Shown piece after piece: positions 32,651-42,692 of a stretch of DNA of 64,000 nt. The stretch is from the NCBI RefSeq assembly GCF_001662075.1, contig NZ_LYPL01000021.1, positions 29,732-93,731 on the forward strand. The letters are read 5' to 3'. The first letter of the stretch is position 1, and every line of letters starts with the position of its first letter. Both the position numbers and the translations under genes were made by a program. The notes below the pieces were generated by a model. The model was not told the DNA's origin, made no database searches, and saw only the letters and a list, made by a program, of their open reading frames with translations. This DNA is from Rhizobium bangladeshense (lineage in GTDB: Bacteria > Pseudomonadota > Alphaproteobacteria > Rhizobiales > Rhizobiaceae).

Positions 32651-35563
32651 TCAGGCCCTTTTTGTCAGCGGAAACCGGTCGCGCAGCAGCCGCAGCACCG
32701 ATTCCGACGGGATCGGCGGCCCGAACAGATAGCTTTGTCCGTAGCTGCAGCCCATCTTGGCGAGCTCGATCGCATCCTCGTTGGATTCGATGCCTTCGGC
32801 CACCACCTTCATCTCCAGCTCGCGCGCCATTGCTATGACCGAGCGGAGCACGGTCGCCTTCTTGTCGCTGCTGTCGCGCACCAGCGCCTTGTCGAGCTTG
32901 ATCGTCTCGAAGGGGAAGCGGGTGAGATAGGCAAGCGAGGAATAGCCGGTGCCGAAATCGTCGAGCGCCAGGCCAATGCCGGCTTCTTTCAGCTTCTGCA
33001 GCACCAGGCGGGCCTGTTCCGGATTTTCCATCACCATGGATTCCGTCAGTTCCAGCTTGAGCCGCGAGGGTGCGCAATGGGTCTTGGCGAGAACCGAACG
33101 CACGTCGTCATAGAGCTCGTTGTTGAGCAACTGCACGCTTGACAGATTGATCGACACGAAGATCGGCAATTCGCCGGTCTGGGTCTGCCAGCTCATCAGG
33201 TCGTTGGTCGCCTGTTCCAGCGCGAACATGCCGAGCGGGCCGATGAGATCGGAGGCCTCGGCGATCGGGATGAATTCGGAGGGCGGGATATTGCCGCGCT
33301 TGGGATGTTCCCAGCGCATCAGCGCTTCGAAGCCGGCGATCTCGACATCCTCCAGCCGGGCGATCGGCTGGTAGACCATCGACAATTCCTTGCGCTCGAT
33401 GGCGCGGCGCAGATCGGTTTCGAGCTGCAGCCGGTCGGTGCCGAAGTCGCGGAAGGCCGGCTGGAACGGTTCGACGCGGTTGCCGCCGGCCCGTTTTGCC
33501 CGGTACATGGCAAGCTCGGCGTCGCTGAGCAGGCCGCTGGCGCTCTCCTGCCGATCCACCCAGGAGGCGAGCCCGATCGAGGCCGTCAGGATGATCTCGC
33601 GACTGGAGAAGTTGATCGGCACCATGATCGCCTTGCTGATCGCATCGGCGAAATCGGCGACCTTGGCCGGATTGTGCTCGGACACCAGAATGAGGCCGAA
33701 CTGGTCGCCGGCCAGCCGCGCCAGCGTGTCCTGCGGCTTCATCAGCCGGCGCAAGCGCCGGGTCAGGGCAATGAGGATGTTGTCGCCGGCGGCAACCCCG
33801 AGTGAATCATTGACCAGCTTGTAGCGGTCGATGTCGATCACCATCACGGTCGGGCGCAGCGTGTCGCCGCCGGGCGCCAGCGCCAACACCGCCTGCAGCC
33901 GGTCGAGGAAGACCTGCCGGTTCGGCAGGCCGGTCAGATTGTCGTGCAGTGCGTCGTGCAACAGCCGCTCGACGGAGTTCTTCTGCTCGGTGACATCGAC
34001 GATCGTGCCGACGCAGCGGATGATCTCGCCATTGGAGCCGAGCACCGGCCGGGCGCGGATCAACAGCCAGTGGAAATGCCCGTCCTCGGCGCGGATGCGG
34101 AATTCGTGATTGAGCCGGCCGCGCCGGTGTTCGAGCAGCACGTCGAGCGTGGCGCGGAAGCGGTCGCGGTCGTCGGGATGCAGCCGCGGCAGCCAGTTGC
34201 GCGCCGCCCCATGCATGGCGCCGGGGGAAAGGCCGAGCTTGACCGAGACGTCGGGAATGGTGACGACGCGGTCGCGCGCCACGTCCCAGTCCCACACCAT
34301 GTCACCGGACCCGGTCAGCGCCAGCGATTGCCGCTCGAGATCGGAAAACAGCCCTTGCTGGAAGGCGCCGCCGGCAAAGGCGTGCTGCATGACGGTGAAG
34401 CCGATCAGGAGCACGATCAGCACGAGGCCGCCGCCGAGTGCCGGCTGGATGATGTCGTTGTCGAGCCGGCCGGTAACGGTCAGCCACGCCCCGAACAGCC
34501 AGACGAGCGTCAGCGCCCAGGCCGGCACCAGGAGGATGGCGCGGTCGTAGCGGTTGAAGCCGAGATAGACGATCAAAAGCAGGCCGGTCGCCGCCGTCAG
34601 GGCGAAGGACAGCCTGGCGATGCCGGCGGCAATCGAGGGATCGTAGATCGCCACGCCGAAGAGCAGGGCAAGACCGAGCACCCAGGCAAGGGTGGCGTAA
34701 CCGAGATGCGCATGCCAGCGATTGAGGTTCAGATAGGTGAAGAGGAAGATGACGAAACTCGAGGCGAGCGCCACTTCCGCACAGGCCCGCCATATTCGCT
34801 GGTCGGCCGAGGCGACGCTGATCAGCTTGCCGAGAAAGCCGAAGTCGACGCAGATATAGCCGAGCACCGCCCAGGCGAGTGCGGCGGTTGCCGGCAGCAT
34901 CGAGGTGCCCTTGACGACGAAGAGGATGGTGAGAAAAACGGCGAGCAGGCCGGCAATGCCGAGCACGATGCCGCGATAGAGCGTGAAGGCGTTGATCGTG
35001 TCCTTGTAGGCGTTCGGTTCCCAGAGATAGATCTGCGGCAGCTCCGGCGTCGACAGTTCCGCGACGAAGGTGATGACGGCGCCGGGGTTCAACGTGATGC
35101 GGAAGACATCGGCCTCGTCGCTCGGCTGCCGGTCGAGCGCGAAACCTTCGCTCGGCGTGATCGCCATGATGCGCTGCGAGCCGAGATCCGGCCAGAAGAG
35201 CTTGGAATTGACCAGACGGAAATGCGGCGCGACGATGACGCGCTCCAGCTGTTCCTCCGAGACATTGGCAAGCGCGAATACCGCCCAATCGCCCTGGTGA
35301 TTCTCCGAGCTCGCCCGGACCTCGATGCGCCGACGGATGCCGTCGGCACCGGCGGCGGTCGACACCTGGAAGGCCTCGCCCTGGTTGGCGTAGATCTCGG
35401 TCGTCGCGGTGAGATCGAGCGCGGTATCGTCACGGGAAATCTTCACCGGTTCGGCCGCGTGGACCACGCCCGCCATGAGGGCGAAGGCCGCCAGGAAAAG
35501 GGCTGCGATCACCGCGATCACTCGTCCGGACGGTGACTTGGGCAGCATGCGGTCTCTGGTCAT
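32651..35563 (-). CDS. Membrane-bound c-di-GMP phosphodiesterase with degenerate GGDEF domain
   Basis: A 970-residue protein in this order: signal peptide (1-36), periplasmic 7TMR-DISM type sensor domain (about 45-190), seven membrane helices (about 195-400), a PAS/PAC domain (about 415-530; FHWLLIRARPV, IRCVGTIVDVTEQK), a GGDEF domain (about 540-705) and an EAL domain (about 715-960). The GGDEF motif reads AGDQF, so cyclase activity is doubtful. The EAL domain keeps FEALMRWEHP, ELTESMVM, LALDDFGTGYSSL, IKLDKALVR and VVAEGIES, so hydrolysis of c-di-GMP is likely. Its ATG overlaps the stop of the acetyltransferase gene. Confidence 0.92.
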   Translation of the reverse strand: MTRDRMLPKSPSGRVIAVIAALFLAAFALMAGVVHAAEPVKISRDDTALDLTATTEIYANQGEAFQVSTAAGADGIRRRIEVRASSENHQGDWAVFALANVSEEQLERVIVAPHFRLVNSKLFWPDLGSQRIMAITPSEGFALDRQPSDEADVFRITLNPGAVITFVAELSTPELPQIYLWEPNAYKDTINAFTLYRGIVLGIAGLLAVFLTILFVVKGTSMLPATAALAWAVLGYICVDFGFLGKLISVASADQRIWRACAEVALASSFVIFLFTYLNLNRWHAHLGYATLAWVLGLALLFGVAIYDPSIAAGIARLSFALTAATGLLLIVYLGFNRYDRAILLVPAWALTLVWLFGAWLTVTGRLDNDIIQPALGGGLVLIVLLIGFTVMQHAFAGGAFQQGLFSDLERQSLALTGSGDMVWDWDVARDRVVTIPDVSVKLGLSPGAMHGAARNWLPRLHPDDRDRFRATLDVLLEHRRGRLNHEFRIRAEDGHFHWLLIRARPVLGSNGEIIRCVGTIVDVTEQKNSVERLLHDALHDNLTGLPNRQVFLDRLQAVLALAPGGDTLRPTVMVIDIDRYKLVNDSLGVAAGDNILIALTRRLRRLMKPQDTLARLAGDQFGLILVSEHNPAKVADFADAISKAIMVPINFSSREIILTASIGLASWVDRQESASGLLSDAELAMYRAKRAGGNRVEPFQPAFRDFGTDRLQLETDLRRAIERKELSMVYQPIARLEDVEIAGFEALMRWEHPKRGNIPPSEFIPIAEASDLIGPLGMFALEQATNDLMSWQTQTGELPIFVSINLSSVQLLNNELYDDVRSVLAKTHCAPSRLKLELTESMVMENPEQARLVLQKLKEAGIGLALDDFGTGYSSLAYLTRFPFETIKLDKALVRDSSDKKATVLRSVIAMARELEMKVVAEGIESNEDAIELAKMGCSYGQSYLFGPPIPSESVLRLLRDRFPLTKRA

Positions 35564-36174
35564 CGGCTGTCGGTTATCCTGCCTTTATCCGTATCGGTGG
35601 CGAGCCGTGAAAACATCACATGGTCGTGCCACTGACCGTTGATCTTCAAATATCCGCGCAGATAGCCTTCCCGCTGAAACCCGGCCTTTTCAAGCAGACG
35701 TATGCTGCGCGCGTTATCTGGAATACAGGCTGCTTCAATACGGTGCAACTCAAGCCCGGAGAAGATATAAGGAATAACCAGTTGCAGCGCGGCGTACATA
35801 TGCCCCTGGCCGGCGTAGCGTTCGCCCATCCAGTAGCCGATCATGCAGCTTTGTGCCGCACCCCTTCTGATATAGCCGATGGTGATGCCGCCGACGAGGG
35901 TGCGGCTTTCCTTGAGGAAGATGAACAGCGGGATCGCCTGGCCGGAGGCATATTCCTGCTTGCCGCGGATGACGCGGGCGCGGTAGGCGCCCTCCGTCAG
36001 CTCGTCGCGCCGCCAGGTCGGCTCCCAGGGTTCCAGGAACCTGCGGCTTTCGGAGCGCAGCCGGTGCCACTGGTTGAAATCCTGATAGCGCGGCAGGCGC
36101 AGGAGATATCTATCATTCTCCAGCTCAACCGCATCCTGCTGCCGCGACAGGAACCGAAACACCGATTTTGGCAT
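35560..36174 (-). CDS. RimJ-type GNAT acetyltransferase
   Basis: A 204-residue acetyltransferase like RimJ/RimL (ribosomal-protein N-terminal acetylation). Typical parts are LRLPRYQDFNQWHRLR, FLEPWEPTW, the acetyl-CoA loop GYWMGERYAGQGHMYAALQLVI, and the C-terminal LHRIEAACIPDNARSIRLLEKAGFQREGYLRGYLKING. It follows the M16 peptidase gene by 28 nt and overlaps the phosphodiesterase gene by 4 nt, so all are in one operon. Confidence 0.88.
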   Translation of the reverse strand: MPKSVFRFLSRQQDAVELENDRYLLRLPRYQDFNQWHRLRSESRRFLEPWEPTWRRDELTEGAYRARVIRGKQEYASGQAIPLFIFLKESRTLVGGITIGYIRRGAAQSCMIGYWMGERYAGQGHMYAALQLVIPYIFSGLELHRIEAACIPDNARSIRLLEKAGFQREGYLRGYLKINGQWHDHVMFSRLATDTDKGRITDSR

Positions 36175-36202
36175 CGATCACTCCCGGCAGACGGACGGCG
36201 GC

Positions 36203-37501
36203 TCAGAGGCTTGCCTGCATCGTCTTCGGCGCCGGGACCGAAAGCGAGGCTTTGATGTCTTCCATCGGTGCGAGCTGTTCCAGCGGCCCGATCGCCGACA
36301 GCGTCGGCACGGTGTCGAAGAACAGTCGGCCGGCGAGATCGGTCAGCCGCTCGATGGTGATGCCCTCCAGCCTCTCCATCATCTCCGGATTGGAGATCGG
36401 CCGGCCATAGAGCATCATCTGCCTTGCGATCTGGCCGGCGCGGGCGGCCGGGCTCTCCTGGCCCATCAGCAGCTGGGCGCGGATCTGGGCGCGGGCGCGC
36501 TCGATTTCCTTCTGGTGGATCTCATTGGCGGACTTGTGCAGTTCGTCGATGATCACAGGCACCAGCTCCGGCAGGTTTTCGCCGCCGGTCGCGGCATGAA
36601 TGCCGAAGATGCCGGTGTCGGAAAAACCCCAGTGGAAGGCATAGACCGAATAACAGAGGCCGCGGAATTCGCGTACTTCCTGGAACAGCCGCGAGGACAT
36701 GCCGCCGCCGAGGATATTGGCGAGAATCTGCGAGCAGTAGAAATCGCGGGCATGATAGGGCTTGCCTTCGAAGCCGAGCAGGATCTGCGCATCCATCAGA
36801 TCGCGCGGTTCGCGCACGCTGCCGCCGACATAACGCGCCGCTTCCATGACCGGCGGGGCGGACGGCGCGGTCGGCAGGCTGGCGAAGCGATCTTCGACCA
36901 TGCGCAGAAATTCTTCATGATCGACGGCGCCGGTCGCCACGACGAACATGCGGTCGGTTGTATAGTTGCGGCCGAGATAGGTGCGGATCTGCTGCGGCGT
37001 GAAGGAAACGACGGTCTGCGGCGTGCCGAGGATCGCTCGGCCGAGCGTCTGGTCGCGATAGGCGGCCTCCGAGAACTTGTCGAACACCACGTCATCGGGC
37101 GTGTCGTTGGCGGCGTTGATCTCCTGAAGGATCACCTGCTTCTCGCGCTCCAGTTCCTCCTCCTCGAAGGCCGATTCCGTCAGAATGTCGGCGAGGATGT
37201 CGACGGCGAGCGGCACGTGGTCCTTCAGCACGCGGGCGTAATAGGAGGTCGTTTCGGTCGAGGTGGCGGCGTTGACCTCGCCGCCGACATCCTCGATTTC
37301 CTCGGCGATCTCACGGGCCGAGCGGCGCGCCGTGCCCTTGAAGGCCATGTGTTCGAGCAGGTGGGCGATGCCGTGCTCGTCTGCCGTCTCGTTGCGCGAT
37401 CCCGATTTGATCCAGACACCGAGCGCAACGCTCTCAAGGTGTGGCATCGTTTCTGTGACTACTGTCAGCCCGGATTTCAGCCGGGTGCACTCAACTGTCA
37501 T
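36203..37501 (-). CDS. M16-family zinc processing peptidase
   Basis: A 432-residue homologue of the mitochondrial processing peptidase beta subunit. The inverted zinc motif HLLEH is at residues 47-51 (GIAHLLEHMAFKGT) with the distal Glu in the EVNAATSTETTSYYARV/LEREKQVILQEI region. The C-terminal half has the glycine-rich LANILGGGMSSRLFQEVRE. Such bacterial enzymes are cytoplasmic or envelope-associated peptidases. It begins 3 nt after the thrC stop. Confidence 0.92.
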   Translation of the reverse strand: MTVECTRLKSGLTVVTETMPHLESVALGVWIKSGSRNETADEHGIAHLLEHMAFKGTARRSAREIAEEIEDVGGEVNAATSTETTSYYARVLKDHVPLAVDILADILTESAFEEEELEREKQVILQEINAANDTPDDVVFDKFSEAAYRDQTLGRAILGTPQTVVSFTPQQIRTYLGRNYTTDRMFVVATGAVDHEEFLRMVEDRFASLPTAPSAPPVMEAARYVGGSVREPRDLMDAQILLGFEGKPYHARDFYCSQILANILGGGMSSRLFQEVREFRGLCYSVYAFHWGFSDTGIFGIHAATGGENLPELVPVIIDELHKSANEIHQKEIERARAQIRAQLLMGQESPAARAGQIARQMMLYGRPISNPEMMERLEGITIERLTDLAGRLFFDTVPTLSAIGPLEQLAPMEDIKASLSVPAPKTMQASL

Positions 37502-37504
37502 TGG

Positions 37505-38929
37505 CTATCTTTCTGCGCCTGCCGTCGTCTTGCCACGGGCGTGTTTGCCGATAAAGGTTTGAACGGCTTTCAGCTCCGGTTCGATGATCTGGAAACGCTC
37601 CTCCCTGTGCATCAGATCAGCAAGCCACGTCGGAAGCGCGGGGTCAATACCGCAAGCGGATTTTACGGCGGCCGGAAATTTCGCCGGATGTGCGGTCGAA
37701 AGCGTCACCATCGGCGTATTCGGCTTCTCTTTCTTGGCGGCGACGAAGACGCCGATCGCCGAATGCGGATCGAGGAGATAGCCGGTTTCCGCATGGGTCT
37801 TGCGGATCGTCTCGGCGACTTGGCTCTCGCTGGCGCGCCCGGCGCGGAAGTCGCGGCGGATCGCCTTCAGCGCTTGCCCGTTGATCTCGAAACCATTGGA
37901 TTGCCTGAGGCTTTCCATCGAAGCACGCACCTTCGAGGCGTCGCGCCCATAGGCTTCGAACAGCAGCCGTTCGAAATTCGAGGAGATCTGGATGTCCATC
38001 GACGGCGAGCTCGTTGCCTTGACCGCCTTCATGTCGTAGCGGCCGGTCTTCAGCGTGCGTGTCAGAATGTCGTTTTCGTTAGTGGCGATGACAAGTCGGT
38101 CGATCGGCAGGCCCATGCGCTTGGCGCAGTAGCCGGCGAAGATATCGCCGAAATTGCCTGTCGGCACCGTGAACGAGATCTTCCGGTCCGGCCCGCCGAG
38201 TGCCACGGCGGTCGTGAAATAATAGACGATCTGGGCCATGATGCGCGCCCAGTTGATCGAATTGACGCCCGACAGGCTGACCTTGTCACGGAAGGCCGCG
38301 TCGTTGAACATCGCCTTGACGAGGTTCTGGCAGTCGTCGAAATTGCCTTCGACGGCCAGCGCATGAACATTGGCGGCCGTCGAGGTCGTCATCTGCCGCT
38401 GCTGCACCGGCGAGACCTTGCCGTGCGGGAAGAGGATGAAGATATCGGTGCGCTCGCGCCCGGCAAAAGCGTCGATCGCCGCACCGCCGGTATCGCCCGA
38501 AGTGGCGCCGACGATCGTCGCCCGCTCGCCGCGCTTTTCCAGCGCATAATCCATCAGCCGGGCAAGCAGCTGCATCGCCACGTCCTTGAAAGCGAGCGTC
38601 GTGCCGTGGAACAGCTCCATGACGAAGCTGTTCGGCCCGGTCTGGACGAGCGGGGCGATCGCCGGATGGCGGAAGGTGGCGTAGGCCTCGTCGATCATCG
38701 CCCGGAAGGTCGCCGCGGGGATCTCACCATTGGTAAAGGGTGACAGGATGGTGAAGGCGATCTCCTGATAGGTCTTGCCTCTCAGCGCGCGGATCTCTTT
38801 CTTCGAAAACTGCGGCCACTCCCGGGGAACATAGAGCCCGCCATCGCGCGCCAATCCCGTCAAAAGGGCGTCGCAAAAACCGAGGGCAGGGGCCTCGCCG
38901 CGGGTCGAGATATAGTCCACGTTGGTCAT
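37505..38929 (-). CDS. thrC: Threonine synthase
   Basis: PLP enzyme converting O-phosphohomoserine to threonine. The 474-residue protein starts MTNVDYISTRGEAPALGFCD, has the PLP-lysine motif ELFHGTTLAFKDVAMQLLARL (Lys near residue 111) and VGATSGDTGGAAIDAF, and GNFGDIFAGYCAKRMG. Length fits the bacterial class. It heads the operon thrC - M16 peptidase - acetyltransferase - phosphodiesterase; its partner thrB is in the ispH operon. Confidence 0.96.
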   Translation of the reverse strand: MTNVDYISTRGEAPALGFCDALLTGLARDGGLYVPREWPQFSKKEIRALRGKTYQEIAFTILSPFTNGEIPAATFRAMIDEAYATFRHPAIAPLVQTGPNSFVMELFHGTTLAFKDVAMQLLARLMDYALEKRGERATIVGATSGDTGGAAIDAFAGRERTDIFILFPHGKVSPVQQRQMTTSTAANVHALAVEGNFDDCQNLVKAMFNDAAFRDKVSLSGVNSINWARIMAQIVYYFTTAVALGGPDRKISFTVPTGNFGDIFAGYCAKRMGLPIDRLVIATNENDILTRTLKTGRYDMKAVKATSSPSMDIQISSNFERLLFEAYGRDASKVRASMESLRQSNGFEINGQALKAIRRDFRAGRASESQVAETIRKTHAETGYLLDPHSAIGVFVAAKKEKPNTPMVTLSTAHPAKFPAAVKSACGIDPALPTWLADLMHREERFQIIEPELKAVQTFIGKHARGKTTAGAER

Positions 38930-39195
38930 CCTTGATCTATCGGTGGAAGAAATTTGGCCGGGCCGAGCCGTGGCCCGTTCCGCCGGAAACCGGCAAGGGG
39001 CTGCGCTCAGGCCATACCATTGCCGTTATCTTGTTGAAGTTGCCCGCATCCGGCGGCGAAAAGTGCATCAAAACGGCGCGTACCCAATCGATTTTTGTTT
39101 GCGCCGCTGATATAGACCATCGCAAACCGTCGTGAAAGGCCTCGCGAAAAAGACTGGGGCCCTCCAAGAAACGCTTGTGCAAAGGGTGGAACATA

Positions 39196-39840
39196 GTGCT
39201 CGGCAAGGTCTCGCGTCTTATCATCTCCACGTCTTTCGTTGCCCTGCTTGCCGGCTGCAACTCGCTCGGCATCGGCGGCGACAACAAGCCGGAGGCGGCG
39301 CCGACCCAGCCGAACGGCAATGCCCAGATCATGCCGCTGGCGCCGGCCAATCCCTCCTCGAACAACCCCTCGATCGGTACCGCCAAGACGGCCCAGGGCG
39401 CCGTCGCTCCCGTCGTCCAGGGCGCCTGCCCGCAGATCTTCCTGCGTGACCAGGATGCGATCTTCCGCACCTATGCCAAGGGCAAGAAGGACGACCCGCA
39501 GCAGATCGTCTTCCAGGCCTCCTTCGGCGACTACACCCGCCAATGCACGCTGAACGACACGGCCCTGACGATGACCGTTGTTGCCCAGCTGCGCCTCATC
39601 ACCGGCCCGGCCGGCAATCCCGGCCCGGTGACGCTGCCGGTCCGCGTCACCATCCTCGATGGCGAGAACGTGCTCTATTCCGAGGTCACCAAGTTCCCGA
39701 CCGAGATCCCTGCGGGCTCCCCGGGCACGCAGGTCATCTTCCGCAAGGAAGGCATCCAGATGCCGGTCGGCGCCGGCGCGTTGGTGCGCGTCAATATCGG
39801 CTTCGACACCCAGCCGGCGAAGAGCAAGAAGAGCAGCTGA
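39196..39840 (+). CDS. Lipoprotein, conserved in rhizobia
   Basis: A 214-residue predicted lipoprotein: hydrophobic LIISTSFVALLAGC ends in a lipobox (LAGC). A Pro/Asn-rich linker (about 22-65) leads to a beta-rich domain containing CPQIFLRDQDAIFRTYAKG, DYTRQCTLNDTALTMTVVAQLRLITGPAG and VLYSEVTKFPTEIPAG. No enzymatic motif is seen. I prefer the GTG at 39196, with AAAGGGTGG about 8 nt upstream, over a TTG at 39175. Confidence 0.7.
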   Translation: MLGKVSRLIISTSFVALLAGCNSLGIGGDNKPEAAPTQPNGNAQIMPLAPANPSSNNPSIGTAKTAQGAVAPVVQGACPQIFLRDQDAIFRTYAKGKKDDPQQIVFQASFGDYTRQCTLNDTALTMTVVAQLRLITGPAGNPGPVTLPVRVTILDGENVLYSEVTKFPTEIPAGSPGTQVIFRKEGIQMPVGAGALVRVNIGFDTQPAKSKKSS

Positions 39841-40432
39841 TTATTTCTGGTAAAGTGCGGTCTGGCCGCCGCGTGATCCGGCCGGTTCGAGCAACATCTG
39901 GCGGCCTCATCGATCTGTTCCGGGGTCATCGAGGCGGACAACGTTTCGCATTTGGCTGCTGATGTCGTTTTGACGTGAGCCGGAGACGAACGCCGCCCCT
40001 GGGATCCACAGCTCCGCACTCGACTTCTTTAATTTCCCTGGGATTGGATGCCGTGTCTCTTCACGGGGTGGCAGCCGCATGGATCCCAGGGTCAAGCCCT
40101 GGGATGACGGAGGAGATGTGGTGCCTGGTGACATCGGCTCAGCAGCCGCGATAGAGCGACGGCAAAAACAGCGCCTCACAAGTTGCGCCGGCGGTGCGTT
40201 TGGCAACGAAGCCAACACCACACTCCGTCATCCCAGGGCTTGACCTGGGATCCACAGCCTCGCACTTGGCTCGCTAATTTTCTTGCAGATGGATGCCGTC
40301 GCTCTTAACGCAATGCCCGCTGCATAGGCTCCGGATTAAGGCAGAGCACGACGGAGCGAGGGGAGGCCGGAGAGCATCCGGCCGCGGCGGCGGGCGATGG
40401 TCGTAGCCTGCCCGCGCAATGACCGCAGGTCC
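39841..40432. repeat. Intergenic region with interspersed palindromic repeats
   Basis: 592 bp with no gene. Repeat cores are TGGGATCCACAG at 39999-40010, the palindrome ATCCCAGGGTCAAGCCCTGGGAT at about 40082-40104 continuing into GACGGAG, and CTCCGTCATCCCAGGGCTTGACC at about 40222-40244. These form one inverted mosaic and one direct copy of the window-wide element. The 3' end of the convergent HAD gene lies at the right border. Confidence 0.65.
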
Positions 40433-41122
40433 CTAAAGCACGCCTTCCCAGGCAGCCAGCGCGGCAACCACGCCCGGCAGGTCGTTCATGCGCGAGATCA
40501 CCGTTTCGGCGCCGGCATCGGTCAGCTTGTCGGCGTGGGCGGGGTAGCTGTGCGAGGCGCCGGTAAAGCCGATGACGCGCATGCCGGCGGCGCGCGCCGC
40601 ATGCACGCCGTGCACGGAATCCTCGACGACGACAGTTTTGTCGGGCGAGACGCCCATGCGGCTTGCGCCGTGCAGGAAGATATCCGGCTTCGGCTTGACG
40701 CGGTCGGCGCCGAGATCCTTGGCGGAGAAGATGTTGGGTGCAAACAGCGGCTTCAGTCCGACCTTGCCCAGCATCATGTCGAGCCGCTTGGTGCTCGAAT
40801 TCGAGCAGATGCAGCGCTTCATCGGCAGCCGGGAGACGGCGAATTCGACGCCTGGGATCGCCTTGACGTCATTCGCCAGCCTCATGTCGAGCAGCTTCTC
40901 GGACTTATCAAGCAGGGAGGCGGAAAACGGGATGCTGGCCTCGCGCTCGACCTGCAGCAGGATATTGTGCCAGGTCATGCCGGCGAAACGCTCGCCCATT
41001 TCCTCGACGCTGATCGGATATCCGGCGTCCGTCAACAGCGCGGATTCGACCTCCGCGGCGATGATTTCGGAATCGACCAGAACGCCGTCGCAGTCGAAGA
41101 TGATGAGGTCGAAGCCGTCCAT
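40433..41122 (-). CDS. HAD-family phosphatase (subfamily IA)
   Basis: A 229-residue haloacid-dehalogenase-type hydrolase of the phosphoglycolate phosphatase/beta-phosphoglucomutase group. Motif I is IIFDCDGVLVDSE at residues 6-18, motif II CICSNSSTK, motif III with Lys in RVKPKPDIFLHGA and motif IV VVVEDSVHGVHAARAAGM. Acts on a phosphorylated small molecule; the substrate is unknown. The start MDGFDLIIFDCDG lies just before motif I. Confidence 0.88.
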   Translation of the reverse strand: MDGFDLIIFDCDGVLVDSEIIAAEVESALLTDAGYPISVEEMGERFAGMTWHNILLQVEREASIPFSASLLDKSEKLLDMRLANDVKAIPGVEFAVSRLPMKRCICSNSSTKRLDMMLGKVGLKPLFAPNIFSAKDLGADRVKPKPDIFLHGASRMGVSPDKTVVVEDSVHGVHAARAAGMRVIGFTGASHSYPAHADKLTDAGAETVISRMNDLPGVVAALAAWEGVL

Positions 41123-41280
41123 ATGTTCACGCCTTGCTGGAAATCCGGGTCTAATCAGGGGATGCTGCGGCTTTACACGATGGCAGGCCAAAGCTCAACC
41201 TGATCGCAAGCATGGCTGCGATGCGGCAGGCGACCGGCTCGATGGAACCACTGTCGCCGGACGCCCATGAAGCGGGCAGT

Positions 41281-42669
41281 TCAGGCCGCTGCAGGCTGCC
41301 CCGCCACTTCGTAACGAGCCCGGCTCAGACTGACCAGGCCGGCGATGGCAGTGCAGCCGGCTGCAATGGCGACCGCGAAGTCGAGCGCCGCCGATAACGG
41401 CAGCGTTGCGAAAATGATCGACATCGAGACCCCGCCCAGGGTCTGGCCGAGAAGCCGCGCGGTCCCTTGCATGGCGCCTGCCGCACCGCTTCTGGCTTTC
41501 GGTGCCGAAAGCAGCAGAATTCGGTTGTTGGGAGTCTGGAACAGTCCGAAGCCGAGGCCGGCGATCACCGTGCCGACGAGAAATCCGATACCTCTCGGGT
41601 CGGGCGGCGTGAAACCGGCCACGAGAAGGCCAAGCGCCATAAGCGCCCCGCCGATTGCACAAAGCCATGACGTCTTGACCCGGTTTGCCAGACGTCCCGA
41701 GATCGGCGCGATGATTGCGGTCGCGGCAGGCCAGGGCATCATGTAGAGACCAGCCAGAACCGGCGTCATGTGCAGCCTGTGTTGGAGGTAGAAGGGCAGG
41801 GCGATGTAGCTCAGCATCTGTCCGCAGAAGCAGGAGATCGAGGCGATCACCGCCATGCGGAATGCCGGCGCCGCCAACAGGTCCGTGGGAAACAGAGGTA
41901 CGTCACTGTTTCGTTCCAGACGCAGCAGGCCGAACAGGCAGGCGAGTGAGGCGGCGATGAGGGCGGCACCGCTGACCGGCGCGGTGGCTATCCGGTCGGC
42001 GCCTGAGAAGAACAGGATGAACATCAGCGTATTGGCCAGCAACGCCTTCGCCTTCAGCTTCCGCTTCGCGCCCTCAACGTGGCCGAGCAGGCCGCCGCCG
42101 AGGAGAACGATGACCCCGAGCGGTATATTGACGGCAAACAGCCAAGGCCAGGTCGTGACGGAAAGGATGGCGCCGGCAATTCCGGGGCCGGCGGCGGAGG
42201 AAATTGCGATGACCATGGCATTGATGCCGATGATCGGGCCCAGCATGCGTTGCGGCAAGGCCTGCCGCAGGTTCATCATCGCCAGCGCCATGATCGCGCC
42301 CGCGCCAAGGCCCTGCGCGAAACGCGCAAGGATCAGCAAGGGCAGGTCGTCCGCCAAGGCGCAGCCTGCGGAAGCCGCGGTGAACAGCGCGACGCCGATC
42401 AGGAAGACCCGCCGGGCGCCGTAGATCTCGCCGAGCGCCCCACATGGAAGAATGGCGACGAGCACTGCCAGCTGGTAGGCCGAGACGACCCATACGGTGT
42501 TATCCGCTTCCGCCTGCAGCGAGAGCGCAATCGACGGCAAGGCGACATTGGCGATCGCTCCATCCAATACGACGAGAACAACCGCCAGAAGCAGAAGGGC
42601 GACCGCCAGATAGCGTCGGGGCGATGCCAGACCTTCTTGAGAAACGGGTGCGGTGTAGCTGAGAGACAT
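41281..42669 (-). CDS. MFS multidrug efflux transporter (DHA2-type)
   Basis: A 462-residue transporter with about 14 hydrophobic helices, drug:H+ antiporter-2 type. Motif C-like and loop signatures include VVLDGAIANVALPSIALSLQ in helix 1, GALGEIYGARRVFLIGVALF (motif A) and LARFAQGLGAGAIMALAMMNL. It would export toxic organic compounds. It is divergent from a LysR regulator with a perfect palindrome between them, so its expression is probably controlled by that protein. AGGATTTCCC precedes the ATG. Confidence 0.88.
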   Translation of the reverse strand: MSLSYTAPVSQEGLASPRRYLAVALLLLAVVLVVLDGAIANVALPSIALSLQAEADNTVWVVSAYQLAVLVAILPCGALGEIYGARRVFLIGVALFTAASAGCALADDLPLLILARFAQGLGAGAIMALAMMNLRQALPQRMLGPIIGINAMVIAISSAAGPGIAGAILSVTTWPWLFAVNIPLGVIVLLGGGLLGHVEGAKRKLKAKALLANTLMFILFFSGADRIATAPVSGAALIAASLACLFGLLRLERNSDVPLFPTDLLAAPAFRMAVIASISCFCGQMLSYIALPFYLQHRLHMTPVLAGLYMMPWPAATAIIAPISGRLANRVKTSWLCAIGGALMALGLLVAGFTPPDPRGIGFLVGTVIAGLGFGLFQTPNNRILLLSAPKARSGAAGAMQGTARLLGQTLGGVSMSIIFATLPLSAALDFAVAIAAGCTAIAGLVSLSRARYEVAGQPAAA

Positions 42670-42692
42670 GGGAAATCCTCGGTTGCCTGGGA

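Noticed and set aside
40397..41270. Plus-strand frames opposite the HAD phosphatase gene
   Set aside because: Antisense shadows of a gene with all four HAD motifs on the other strand.
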